A DNA stretch of 9,571 nt, taken from positions 1-9,571 of the forward strand of contig JAPUIP010000320.1 in assembly GCA_027296925.1 (NCBI GenBank), read 5' to 3'. The notes under the pieces were generated by a model. It saw only the letters and a list, made by a program, of their open reading frames with translations, ran no database searches and was not told the DNA's origin. A program made the translations under genes and the position numbers. This document shows positions 1 through 6,046 of the stretch, piece after piece. This DNA comes from Candidatus Poribacteria bacterium. GTDB taxonomy: Bacteria; Poribacteria; WGA-4E; PCPOR2b. How positions within the stretch are numbered: the stretch's first letter is position 1; each line of letters begins with the position of its first letter.

Positions 1-1
1 T

Positions 2-910
2 CGGGAGCTGGCCATCCGCGTTCCGTCCAGTCTAGAGGACGCGCGGTCCGTCGGGCTGGACCTGCAGGCATGGATACGGCAGGGGATTGTGGACGTGCTC
101 ATCGGCGAAACCTTCTCTGGCCCGCATCGGATAGATCCGAATACCGACTTCCGTCCGCTGACGGCTGCGGTGAAAGGCTCGGCATGCCGCTTCCTCCCAG
201 CCATCCATAGCCGTGTAGGCTCAGACCGGCTTGCTGAAGCGCCGATTTCTATGGTCCGGGCCACGGCGTGCAATTACTGGGAGCAAGGTATTGACGGACT
301 GTACCTAGCGCAGTGGTTTCCCCACTGGCCCTACCAGGCGGACTTCTACGAACGGCTGCGCGAGATGCCGCATCCCGACATCATGGCGCCCAAGGACAAG
401 TATTACTACATCCCCACCGAGAACGACCGTCCTGCCGAGCCGTGGGCGCCTACGCAACTGCCGCTTCGGATGGAGGTGGATAGGCCGGTCACAGCGCCGT
501 TCACCATCAGCGACGAACTGCCGCGCTGGGACCGGGTGGGCCGGGTGCATGAGGTGTTGCTGAGAGTCGGAATCGCTGGCACCACGGAGTTGGATCGCAT
601 CGATTTCAAGCTGAACGGGAAGGCGTTGCCGGAGAATATCCTGCGCAAGATTAATCAGATGTACCGCATGACTGCGCCGCGCCACCGGGGCGGCCCGACT
701 TACTGGTTCGTATTCCGGCTTGACCGACCGCGCTGGCCCCAGCGCGGCGAAAACGCCCTGCAGGTAACGCTCCTCGAACGCGACCCCGATGTGCTCGGTG
801 AGGTTTCTCTGCGCGATGTTGAGTTAGAGCTCAAGTACTTGATGGGCCGAAACTTCCATCGCGGTTACGTCGACCCCGACCTCGGCCCTTATGCGCATGG
901 CGTGTCGTAG
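2..910 (+). CDS. GHL10-like glycoside hydrolase-family protein, C-terminal part (5' truncated)
   Basis: The frame is open from base 2, so the gene begins upstream of the window; the GTG at 89 lies inside the gene and is not the start. The first visible residues (LAIRVPSSLEDARSVGLD, then a W and GIVDVLI) match the late strands of the TIM barrel in the GHL10/family-10-like glycosyl hydrolase group (pfam02638 type), where a conserved Arg-Val-Pro and a GlyLeuAsp-x-x-x-Trp segment occur. A motif GIDGLYLAQWFPHWPY around bases 284-331 would be the end of the barrel. The remaining roughly 150 residues look like a beta-sandwich accessory domain (alternating hydrophobic strands, few helices). Such proteins are thought to act on polysaccharides, but the substrate cannot be read here. 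The gene converges with the next one, with 79 bp between and no clear terminator hairpin. The catalytic residues lie upstream or cannot be assigned. Confidence 0.68.
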   Translation, partial: RELAIRVPSSLEDARSVGLDLQAWIRQGIVDVLIGETFSGPHRIDPNTDFRPLTAAVKGSACRFLPAIHSRVGSDRLAEAPISMVRATACNYWEQGIDGLYLAQWFPHWPYQADFYERLREMPHPDIMAPKDKYYYIPTENDRPAEPWAPTQLPLRMEVDRPVTAPFTISDELPRWDRVGRVHEVLLRVGIAGTTELDRIDFKLNGKALPENILRKINQMYRMTAPRHRGGPTYWFVFRLDRPRWPQRGENALQVTLLERDPDVLGEVSLRDVELELKYLMGRNFHRGYVDPDLGPYAHGVS

Positions 911-989
911 GTTCCGTATTAGAGGATAGCGTTTCCTTCAACCCCCAATGTCCGTCTTGGCGTAGGCTGACAAACAAACCGCACGGTCG

Positions 990-1556
990 CTACGATAATC
1001 GTTTGATGCAGAAGTTCTCGAAACGGATCCAATGTGCTTCATCGGGTGGGCCGTTGTAGCACTGGATGCTCACCTGGTCATTGCCCGGCGGAGGCAACTC
1101 GCCCGTGGCCGCCGTTTGGAATTCGGTTTCGTTTTCAGGGTGATACTGCGCTTCCCACGAATCAGTGGTGACGAGCAAGCGTAGCCGGACGCTCTTCGTT
1201 GGCATCGGCTGCCGGCCGGGGATGATGTAGAGATCGCCGTCGATGAGTTCCTTGACCTCCTTAAAAACGGGTTTGCCGTCGTTGTACCAGGTGATGCCCG
1301 CTTGCTCATACTGTTGGGTGGGAAGCGTGTGATTGGTGATGGTTACTTCGATGGCAAATGTGCCCTCGCTGCGGTCTGGCGCGGGCCTCAGGAGGGCATT
1401 CCTGACGGTGTCCGCCACGCCGGGCTCAACGCGAATCTCCAATCCGCCGTTCAGGATACGCCAGGAATCCGGATTTTCCCGCAACCACGTCCAGCCTTCG
1501 TCCAGCTTGCCATCGAAGTTGTCTTCAAAGATGATCTGCTCATTAGATGAATTCAT
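990..1556 (-). CDS. Concanavalin A-like / DUF1349-type domain protein, 188 aa
   Basis: The whole protein appears to be one jelly-roll, LamG/concanavalin-like domain of the DUF1349 or GH43 C-terminal type. It has an N-terminal FEDNFDGKLDEGWTWLREN (residues 10-28), then SWRILNGGLEIRVEPG (31-46), a strand-rich middle, and a closing strand IRFENFCIKRL (177-187). Stand-alone proteins of this kind are usually taken as carbohydrate-binding or glycan-associated, but the ligand is unknown. No signal peptide or membrane segment is visible, so it is probably cytoplasmic. The start is chosen at ATG 1556 because GGAGG lies 7 bases upstream; an in-frame ATG at 1658 would add 34 residues with no domain character and begin inside a repeat element. 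It lies downstream of the ThDP enzyme on the same strand, but 329 bp and a repeat separate them, so co-transcription is doubtful. Confidence 0.72.
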   Translation of the reverse strand: MNSSNEQIIFEDNFDGKLDEGWTWLRENPDSWRILNGGLEIRVEPGVADTVRNALLRPAPDRSEGTFAIEVTITNHTLPTQQYEQAGITWYNDGKPVFKEVKELIDGDLYIIPGRQPMPTKSVRLRLLVTTDSWEAQYHPENETEFQTAATGELPPPGNDQVSIQCYNGPPDEAHWIRFENFCIKRLS

Positions 1557-1622
1557 GTCAATACCTCCATTTGCGTGAGGGCGTCCAGGCAACCTCCTCA
1601 ACGTTGGGAGCCAGCCGCCCGT

Positions 1623-1649
1623 TTCGCGCCAATCGAAGGTCGGCGCGAA
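1623..1649 (-). other. GC-rich hairpin in the leader of the concanavalin-like gene
   Basis: TTCGCGCC at 1623-1630 and GGCGCGAA at 1642-1649 are perfect 8-bp inverted arms around an 11-base loop. The structure lies 67-93 bases upstream of the start codon at 1556. It has no U-tract on either side, so it is not a standard terminator. It could be an operator or an mRNA leader structure; nothing in the sequence decides between these. Confidence 0.45.
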
Positions 1650-1656
1650 CGATCTC

Positions 1657-1756
1657 ATACCAATTCTGAATCAATTGGCTACTAACCTTGAAAAGGTTTC
1701 AAACCTTTTCAAGGTTGACACATGCGATGAGTAGCCTTTAGGACTGGAAATGGTAT
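1657..1756. repeat. MITE-like intergenic repeat, element 1
   Basis: This 100-bp unit starts with ATACCAATT (1657-1665) and ends with AAATGGTAT (1748-1756), which are inverted copies of each other at eight of nine positions. It encodes nothing. Its centre is a 33-base double palindrome (1684-1716). The outer ends match those of the larger elements at 7570-7820 and, more weakly, 8975-9169, which is why I call it a member of a dispersed family. There is a possible TCA repeat just outside each end, too short to count as proof of target duplication. No transposase is present, so it would be non-autonomous. Confidence 0.55.
1684..1716. repeat. Perfect 16-bp inverted repeat with one-base centre (double palindrome)
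   Basis: Bases 1684-1699 and 1701-1716 are exact reverse complements around C1700. Each arm is itself a small palindrome, AACCTT-GAA-AAGGTT, so the hexamer AACCTT/AAGGTT occurs four times in 33 bases. It can fold either as one long hairpin or as two small ones. There is no T-tract, so it does not look like a rho-independent terminator. It forms the core of repeat element 1. Confidence 0.8.
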
Positions 1757-1885
1757 CAGTTCAATTGCAGCGGTAATTTGAGAAAACATGGAATAAAAAT
1801 CTGGGTGTCGTCTAAAACCAGCCGCCGAACCGTATCACTCCCCCTCCCGCCGGGAACGTACTAACGTGACGCCGTCCGCCTCATA

Positions 1886-3523
1886 CTATTGGTAGCGAGA
1901 GATCGTCTCCTCCGCATTGGTCATCGTCTGTAGCACTGCGGGGCGTCCTTCCTTATTGGCGGTGATGGCACGTTGAATTGCCCCTGGCAGTTCGTCCGGC
2001 GTGTGAACCGTCTCGGCGAAGGCGCCCAAACTCTCGGCGACCTTGGCATAATCCCCGGACAGCTTGTCACTCTCCCAGTGCTCGGAGGCATACGGCATGT
2101 TCTGGTTGTAGTGGGTCATGACGCCGTTGTTGAAAATCACGGTCAATATGGGAATCTCAGACCTGACCGCCGTCTCAATGTCGAATCCGGCCATGCCGAA
2201 CGCTGCGTCTCCCATCACGTTGATGACTTGCTTCTCAGGAGCGGCCATCTTCGCACCCAGCGCCAACCCCAGACCATAGCCCAACTGCGTCGACTTGCCC
2301 CACCCGATATAGCTATTTGGTACAAGAGCCGGCCAGAAGGGAGACATCCGATCACGCGGATAGCCGGCGTCGTGGGTGGCGATGGTGTTGGACACGTCCA
2401 CGGCTTTGATCAGTTCCGTGAGGACCCGGTACTCATTCATCGGCACTTCATCCGACTGGAGCCGGGGGCGCCACTCGGCCATCCACTCGTCTTTCACCTT
2501 GCGGATTTCGTCCGCTACGCCGTTGATGTCGCCTCTGCCCTGCTCACCGATCTGTCGCTTCGCTTCTTCAATCATCTGTCGCAGCACCAACTTGGCGTCT
2601 CCGACGGCACCATAATCCAGCTGATAATGTACGTTGAGGTCATCGGTCGAGTTGGTAATCTGGGCGAGGATGGCTCCAGCAGGCATACGCGGGCTGTAAC
2701 CGCTACTCAGGGTGGTTGCGATACCGAGGACGAAGTCCGTCTTCTTCAGAAAGTGGCCCGCCATCCGAGTTCCGCTATTCCCTGCCGTGCCCAATGCCAG
2801 GCGGTGGTTCTCGGGGAAGCCGCTTTTTCCTTGTAGGGTCGTCATAACCGGAATGTTCGTCAACTCCGCGAACGCTACCAACTCTTCAGTCGCTTCGCCG
2901 TATAGGATGCCTCGGCCGGCACTGATAACAGGGCATGACGCTTTGAGCAGGGCGGTCACCAGGTCGCGGACATCATCGGCATCCGCGGCGGATTTGCGCA
3001 CCTTCACCGGCGTGTAGTCGAAGACGCCATCCGAAAGCTCTGCGTGCGCGACGTCTCCGGAAATCTCCAAAAGCACCGGTCCCGGTCTTCCATGCTTCAG
3101 CCGAGTAAAGGCCATGCGCATTAATTGGGGGATGCGGTCCGCCTGACTGATGAATTCGGTCCACTTGGTGATACCACCGTAGTGCCTGTGCGAGGTAAAG
3201 CCCGGGTGCATTCCAACACTCGACAGACTCGGCCCCCCAGGCAGGAGCAGTATCGGCACCGAATCGGCATAAGCCTGGGCGACGCCGCCGAAAGCGTTCT
3301 CGGCGCCCGGGCCGTCTTGCATCATGAAGACACCGATGCGATTGCCGCACATGATGCGACTGAACCCGTCAGCCATGTTCACCCCCGCCCGCTCCTGGCG
3401 GCAGATGATCGGTCTCAGTCCCTCTTTGGCAGCCGCGTCTATCAGCGAATGGTTGGGGAAGCAGGCAAACCATTCGAGACCTTCTGCTTTGAGAATTTTA
3501 GCAATTGCTTGATTACCCGTCAT
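1886..3523 (-). CDS. Thiamine diphosphate-dependent enzyme, acetolactate synthase superfamily, 545 aa
   Basis: The three-domain ThDP fold (Pyr, central, PP) is complete and of normal family length. The Pyr domain carries the catalytic glutamate that activates ThDP, E44, in CRQERAGVNMADGFSR (41-56), followed by DGPGAENAFGGVAQAYADSVP (70-90). The PP domain carries the Mg/ThDP motif from GDA at 438-440 to NN at 465-466, where GDG is commoner in the family. These enzymes join or cleave 2-keto acids and related compounds; the substrate here is unknown. I avoid calling it IlvB: no regulatory subunit gene (ilvN) or other branched-chain gene is nearby, and it faces a sugar-acid operon across a shared control region. 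The start at 3523 follows the usual N-terminus (MTGNQAIAKIL); an upstream ATG at 3628 would add 35 residues without family character. A weak GAAG/AAGGA ribosome site precedes it. It is cytoplasmic, with a predicted promoter at 3752-3780. Confidence 0.85.
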   Translation of the reverse strand: MTGNQAIAKILKAEGLEWFACFPNHSLIDAAAKEGLRPIICRQERAGVNMADGFSRIMCGNRIGVFMMQDGPGAENAFGGVAQAYADSVPILLLPGGPSLSSVGMHPGFTSHRHYGGITKWTEFISQADRIPQLMRMAFTRLKHGRPGPVLLEISGDVAHAELSDGVFDYTPVKVRKSAADADDVRDLVTALLKASCPVISAGRGILYGEATEELVAFAELTNIPVMTTLQGKSGFPENHRLALGTAGNSGTRMAGHFLKKTDFVLGIATTLSSGYSPRMPAGAILAQITNSTDDLNVHYQLDYGAVGDAKLVLRQMIEEAKRQIGEQGRGDINGVADEIRKVKDEWMAEWRPRLQSDEVPMNEYRVLTELIKAVDVSNTIATHDAGYPRDRMSPFWPALVPNSYIGWGKSTQLGYGLGLALGAKMAAPEKQVINVMGDAAFGMAGFDIETAVRSEIPILTVIFNNGVMTHYNQNMPYASEHWESDKLSGDYAKVAESLGAFAETVHTPDELPGAIQRAITANKEGRPAVLQTMTNAEETISRYQ

Positions 3524-3715
3524 AATATCTTCTATCCTTTCGATATGTCTTGTATCATGTCCGGTCGTTATCGTCCTCACAGAAAAAACGAGGGGTTCTG
3601 TATTGGTCAACATGATAGTTGATACCACCGCAACGCATGACAGTGGCCCATGTAACCATCTTTCTGACTACTGAAAAAGACGAGGATTTCCCGTTGCTCC
3701 GGATAAACGATGCGT

Positions 3716-3733
3716 CCGAACGAAAGAGTTCGG
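3716..3733 (-). other. Small hairpin near the 5' end of the ThDP-gene transcript
   Basis: CCGAAC (3716-3721) and GTTCGG (3728-3733) form a perfect 6-bp stem with a 6-base loop. If the promoter at 3752-3780 is used, the stem falls roughly 10-30 bases into the transcript. It could be a stabilising 5' stem or an operator half-site pair; the evidence is structural only. Confidence 0.35.
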
Positions 3734-3751
3734 TTGATGCGTATCGGCCGT

Positions 3752-3780
3752 ACTATACCACCCTTGATAAACTGGGTCAA
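3752..3780 (-). promoter_or_regulatory. Sigma70-like promoter for the ThDP-enzyme gene
   Basis: Read on the minus strand, TTGACC (complement of 3775-3780) and TATAGT (complement of 3752-3757) are separated by exactly 17 bp. Both hexamers differ from consensus at one position. Transcription would start near 3745, giving a leader of about 220 bases before the ATG at 3523. Confidence 0.6.
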
Positions 3781-3837
3781 GCAAATATTGATTGATACAG
3801 AAAGAGATGACGAACTCACGATCGGATCTTTTTTCGG

Positions 3838-3865
3838 TTGAAGCTGCCGATTGTTATGATATAAT
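3838..3865 (+). promoter_or_regulatory. Extended -10 sigma70-like promoter for the uxuA-like operon
   Basis: TTGAAG at 3838-3843 and a perfect TATAAT at 3860-3865 are separated by 16 bp, and TGA immediately before the -10 box makes an extended -10 (TGATATAAT). This is the best promoter match seen in the window. Transcription would start near 3872, giving a leader of about 140 bases before the ATG at 4013. Confidence 0.65.
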
Positions 3866-4012
3866 GTCATGAACGCATTGCTGCTGTGATACGAGCTTCG
3901 AGAGTAAACACCAAAAGTGTCTACCGAAATCCGACAGCAACGGCAAAAGACGCATCGATATCCGTAGTTCATTCGGTGCGGTTCTGCTACTTTGAGAAGA
4001 AAGGAATCGAAA

Positions 4013-4987
4013 ATGGTAAAGATCGCTTTAGCGCTTGGACAGGAACCGACTCCAGTTTGGACACTGGCAAGGCAATCTGGTGTTGAATATGCGGTTGGAA
4101 GCATCAACTTAAATCCCGTGCCGAACGCCAGTGACGAGCAACAACCGTGGAGCTACATGTCACTGGCTCGTGCGAAGGCGGCATACGATGATGCAGGATT
4201 CAGTTTGCAGGTCATTGAAAGCCGTCCCCCGATGGAGAAAATAAAACTCGGTTTGCCGGGGCGTGATGAAGAACTTGACGTCGTCTGTGAACTCGTCCGA
4301 AACATGGGGGCGTTGGGCATTCCGGTGTGGTGTCCGGCGTGGATGCCGATTTTGATGGTCCTCCGGACGTCTCGCACAATCCCTTCGCGTGGCGGCTCTC
4401 AGGTCACTGGCTATGACCATGCTTACATGCAAAACGCCCCGCTCACCGAGCATGGTGTCATTACAGAAGAGGAGCAATGGGATAATCTCAAGTATTTTCT
4501 GGAGCGTGTGGTGCCAGTTGCGGAAGAAGCCAACGTGAAACTGGCTATGCATCCCGACGATCCGCCATTGTCGCCGATCCGTGGGGTCGCCCGAATCATG
4601 AGCAGCGTGGAAAATTATCAGAAACTCATCGATCTGGTCCCAAGCCCTGTCAACGGGATTGGACTCTGTCAGGGGAACTTCTCCCTGATGACGGATAATC
4701 TGCCCGAGGTGATTCGGCACTTCGGCCGACAGGAGAAGATTTTCTTCGTTCATTTCCGAGATGTGCGGGGAACACCCGAGAAGTTCGTCGAAGCGTTCCA
4801 TGACGATGGGCAGACGGACATGGCCGAATGCATACGTGCCTACCGTGATGTTGGCTACGAAGGGGTAGCGCGTCCAGACCACTTCCCGAAAATGGGTGAT
4901 GCCAGCTTTGAGGACCAGCATGGTATCGCGCGGCTCTTTGCCATCGGCTATATGAAAGGATTGATCGAAGCCGTCTATACCGAGTAG
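4013..4987 (+). CDS. uxuA: Mannonate dehydratase UxuA-family protein, 324 aa
   Basis: UxuA removes water from D-mannonate to give 2-keto-3-deoxy-D-gluconate in hexuronate breakdown, using a divalent metal in a TIM barrel. Family motifs are present: MHPDDPP (179-185), PIRGVARI (188-195), GLCQGNFSLM (217-226), FFVHFRDVRGTPEKFVEAFHD (244-264) and RPDHFPKM (287-294). H180, C219, H247 and D289 sit where the metal ligands of known mannonate dehydratases lie. At about 324 residues it is somewhat shorter than enteric UxuA. The segment IPVWCPAWMPILMVLRTSR (103-121) departs from the usual CYNFMP form, so substrate specificity may differ and the symbol should be read as a family label. The start at 4013 is set by AGGA 7 bases upstream; a TTG at 3992 would place the ribosome site inside the gene. 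It is first in an operon, 13 bp before the lactonase gene, and is cytoplasmic. Confidence 0.85.
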   Translation: MVKIALALGQEPTPVWTLARQSGVEYAVGSINLNPVPNASDEQQPWSYMSLARAKAAYDDAGFSLQVIESRPPMEKIKLGLPGRDEELDVVCELVRNMGALGIPVWCPAWMPILMVLRTSRTIPSRGGSQVTGYDHAYMQNAPLTEHGVITEEEQWDNLKYFLERVVPVAEEANVKLAMHPDDPPLSPIRGVARIMSSVENYQKLIDLVPSPVNGIGLCQGNFSLMTDNLPEVIRHFGRQEKIFFVHFRDVRGTPEKFVEAFHDDGQTDMAECIRAYRDVGYEGVARPDHFPKMGDASFEDQHGIARLFAIGYMKGLIEAVYTE

Positions 4988-5000
4988 AGGAGGATGACTG

Positions 5001-5876
5001 ATGAGTTGGGATTTTGAATTGGTCGAGGGGCCGTTCAATTTTACGGAGGGCCCGGCATGGGATGGAGAAGCCATTTTATTTACGGATATCCCGAACAACC
5101 GCATCATGCGTTATGATCCAAGGGGCGGCGAATGCACGGAGTTTCGCACGGGAACGAATGAGGCAAACGGTCTGATGTTCGATCAGGCCGGTCAACTGTA
5201 CGCCTGCGAGGGGGGTGGTCGGCGAATCGTACGCTACGATTCGGATGGCGGAACCGCCGTCATTGTAAACAGTTTCGAGGGGAAACGGCTCAATAGCCCG
5301 AATGACCTCGCGTTCGATGCACAGGGACGGCTTTGGTTTACAGACCCGCGCTACGGCGAGAGAACTGATGATCTGGAGCTCGAGCACCAGTCGGTGTTTC
5401 GGTTAGATCCGCAGGCTGATGGCACTTGGGAAATTAGCCGCGTCACGTACGATACGACCAAGCCGAATGGGCTCTTGATCTCTCCGGATGGGGGCTGGCT
5501 CTACGTCGCCCAGAGCGAATACGGCGAGGATAAAAAGCGCGAGCTCCGTGGCTACCCGATTAACGACGATGGCACCGTGGGTGAATACGAGGTGCTGCAC
5601 AACTTCCATCCGCATCGTGGCATCGATGGCATGTGTCTGGACACTGAAGGAAATATCGTTGCGACGGCAGGCTGGCAGGAGAGCGGGCCGGGCCCGATGA
5701 TCTATGTCTTTGCACCCAACGGTCGCGTCCTGGAAACGCACCCGATTCCGACGGATCGACCGACAAACTGTACGTTTGGGGATGCAGATCGGCAAACGCT
5801 TTATGTCACGGCGGGAGGCTGTCTCTATCGTGCTCGTACGGAACGAACGGGGTATCTGATTTATCCGCAAAAATGA
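5001..5876 (+). CDS. SMP-30/gluconolactonase/LRE family protein, 291 aa
   Basis: This is a six-bladed beta-propeller of the SMP-30 family, which hydrolyses sugar lactones such as gluconolactone to aldonates with one bound divalent metal. The metal-binding residues can be placed: E16 in FTEGPAW (14-20), N101 in SPNDLAF (99-105), N156 in KPNGLL (154-159) and D209 in GIDGM (207-211). The repeated blade signature is also clear, for example GRLWFTDPRYGE (109-120) and GGWLYVAQSEYGE (164-176). Length is normal. There is no signal peptide, so it is cytoplasmic. AGGAGG at 4988-4993, 7 bases before the ATG, is the strongest ribosome site in the operon, and the gene begins 13 bp after the uxuA-like gene. 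The pairing suggests an aldonolactone is opened and then dehydrated; the true lactone is not known. Confidence 0.85.
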   Translation: MSWDFELVEGPFNFTEGPAWDGEAILFTDIPNNRIMRYDPRGGECTEFRTGTNEANGLMFDQAGQLYACEGGGRRIVRYDSDGGTAVIVNSFEGKRLNSPNDLAFDAQGRLWFTDPRYGERTDDLELEHQSVFRLDPQADGTWEISRVTYDTTKPNGLLISPDGGWLYVAQSEYGEDKKRELRGYPINDDGTVGEYEVLHNFHPHRGIDGMCLDTEGNIVATAGWQESGPGPMIYVFAPNGRVLETHPIPTDRPTNCTFGDADRQTLYVTAGGCLYRARTERTGYLIYPQK

Positions 5877-6046
5877 ACAAAGATGATCTGCGCGCCAATC
5901 GCCAGATCGATGTGTTTATTCTTCCCAGGTTGGCAAATCTCCGACCCGGTAAATCGGTGGCTGGTGACTCCGCATCAGAACCGAAACAAGCTGGCAGTAT
6001 ATTTTACTCATCACTCACCAGTCACCACTTTTTCGTTTTACGCTTT
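5877..6046. other. Convergent intergenic gap with low-complexity sequence
   Basis: This 170-bp gap lies between the ends of the lactonase and dehydrogenase genes. A direct ATGA junction at the end of the lactonase opens a plus-strand frame, but it soon runs antisense through the dehydrogenase and is not convincing. Near the dehydrogenase stop there is repetitive sequence of the type TCACTCACCAGTCACCAC (6011-6028) and a CGTTTTACG (6034-6042). TGGTGACT (5962-5969) and AGTCACCA (6020-6027) could pair across a 50-base loop, too wide for a standard terminator. Confidence 0.4.

Larger units (their letters stand above)
1557..1885. other. Intergenic gap with leader hairpin and repeat element
   Basis: This 329-bp stretch between two minus-strand genes holds no credible gene. 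From right to left it contains about 130 bp with no recognisable feature (1757-1885), a 100-bp repeat element (1657-1756), and a leader of about 100 bp for the concanavalin-like gene. That leader contains an 8-bp hairpin and the Shine-Dalgarno site. No convincing sigma70 promoter or rho-independent terminator was found by eye. Confidence 0.6.
3524..4012. promoter_or_regulatory. Divergent control region between ThDP-enzyme gene and uxuA-like operon
   Basis: This 489-bp region contains no credible gene and is visibly richer in A+T than its neighbours. It holds back-to-back promoters: a minus-strand one at 3752-3780 and a plus-strand one at 3838-3865, leaving 57 bp (3781-3837) between the two -35 boxes where a shared regulator could bind. 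Both transcripts would have long leaders, about 220 bases for the ThDP gene and about 140 for the uxuA-like gene. No regulator gene is in the window. Confidence 0.6.

Noticed and set aside
1557..1658. 34-residue N-terminal extension of the concanavalin-like protein from ATG 1658
   Set aside because: The ATG lies in the border of repeat element 1, the extension has no domain or signal character, and a GGAGG site supports the ATG at 1556.
1973..2836. 287-codon plus-strand frame inside the ThDP-enzyme gene
   Set aside because: It is wholly antisense to a well-supported enzyme gene and its translation (repeated VVG, RRL, HVLVV runs) is typical of a shadow frame.
1886..3628. Naming the ThDP enzyme ilvB
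   Set aside because: The superfamily is clear but there is no regulatory subunit or branched-chain gene nearby, and the neighbourhood points to sugar-acid metabolism.
3607..4107. 166-codon minus-strand frame across the divergent control region
   Set aside because: It overlaps both predicted promoters and the start of the uxuA-like gene, has cysteine- and serine-rich sequence without domain character, and no ribosome site was seen.
4160..5107. 315-codon minus-strand frame spanning the uxuA-like and lactonase genes
   Set aside because: It is antisense to two genes with clear family motifs and crosses their operon junction.
5962..6027. TGGTGACT/AGTCACCA inverted repeat followed by a T-rich stretch as a terminator for the lactonase operon
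   Set aside because: The 8-bp arms are 50 bases apart, too far for a rho-independent terminator, and the sequence is locally repetitive.
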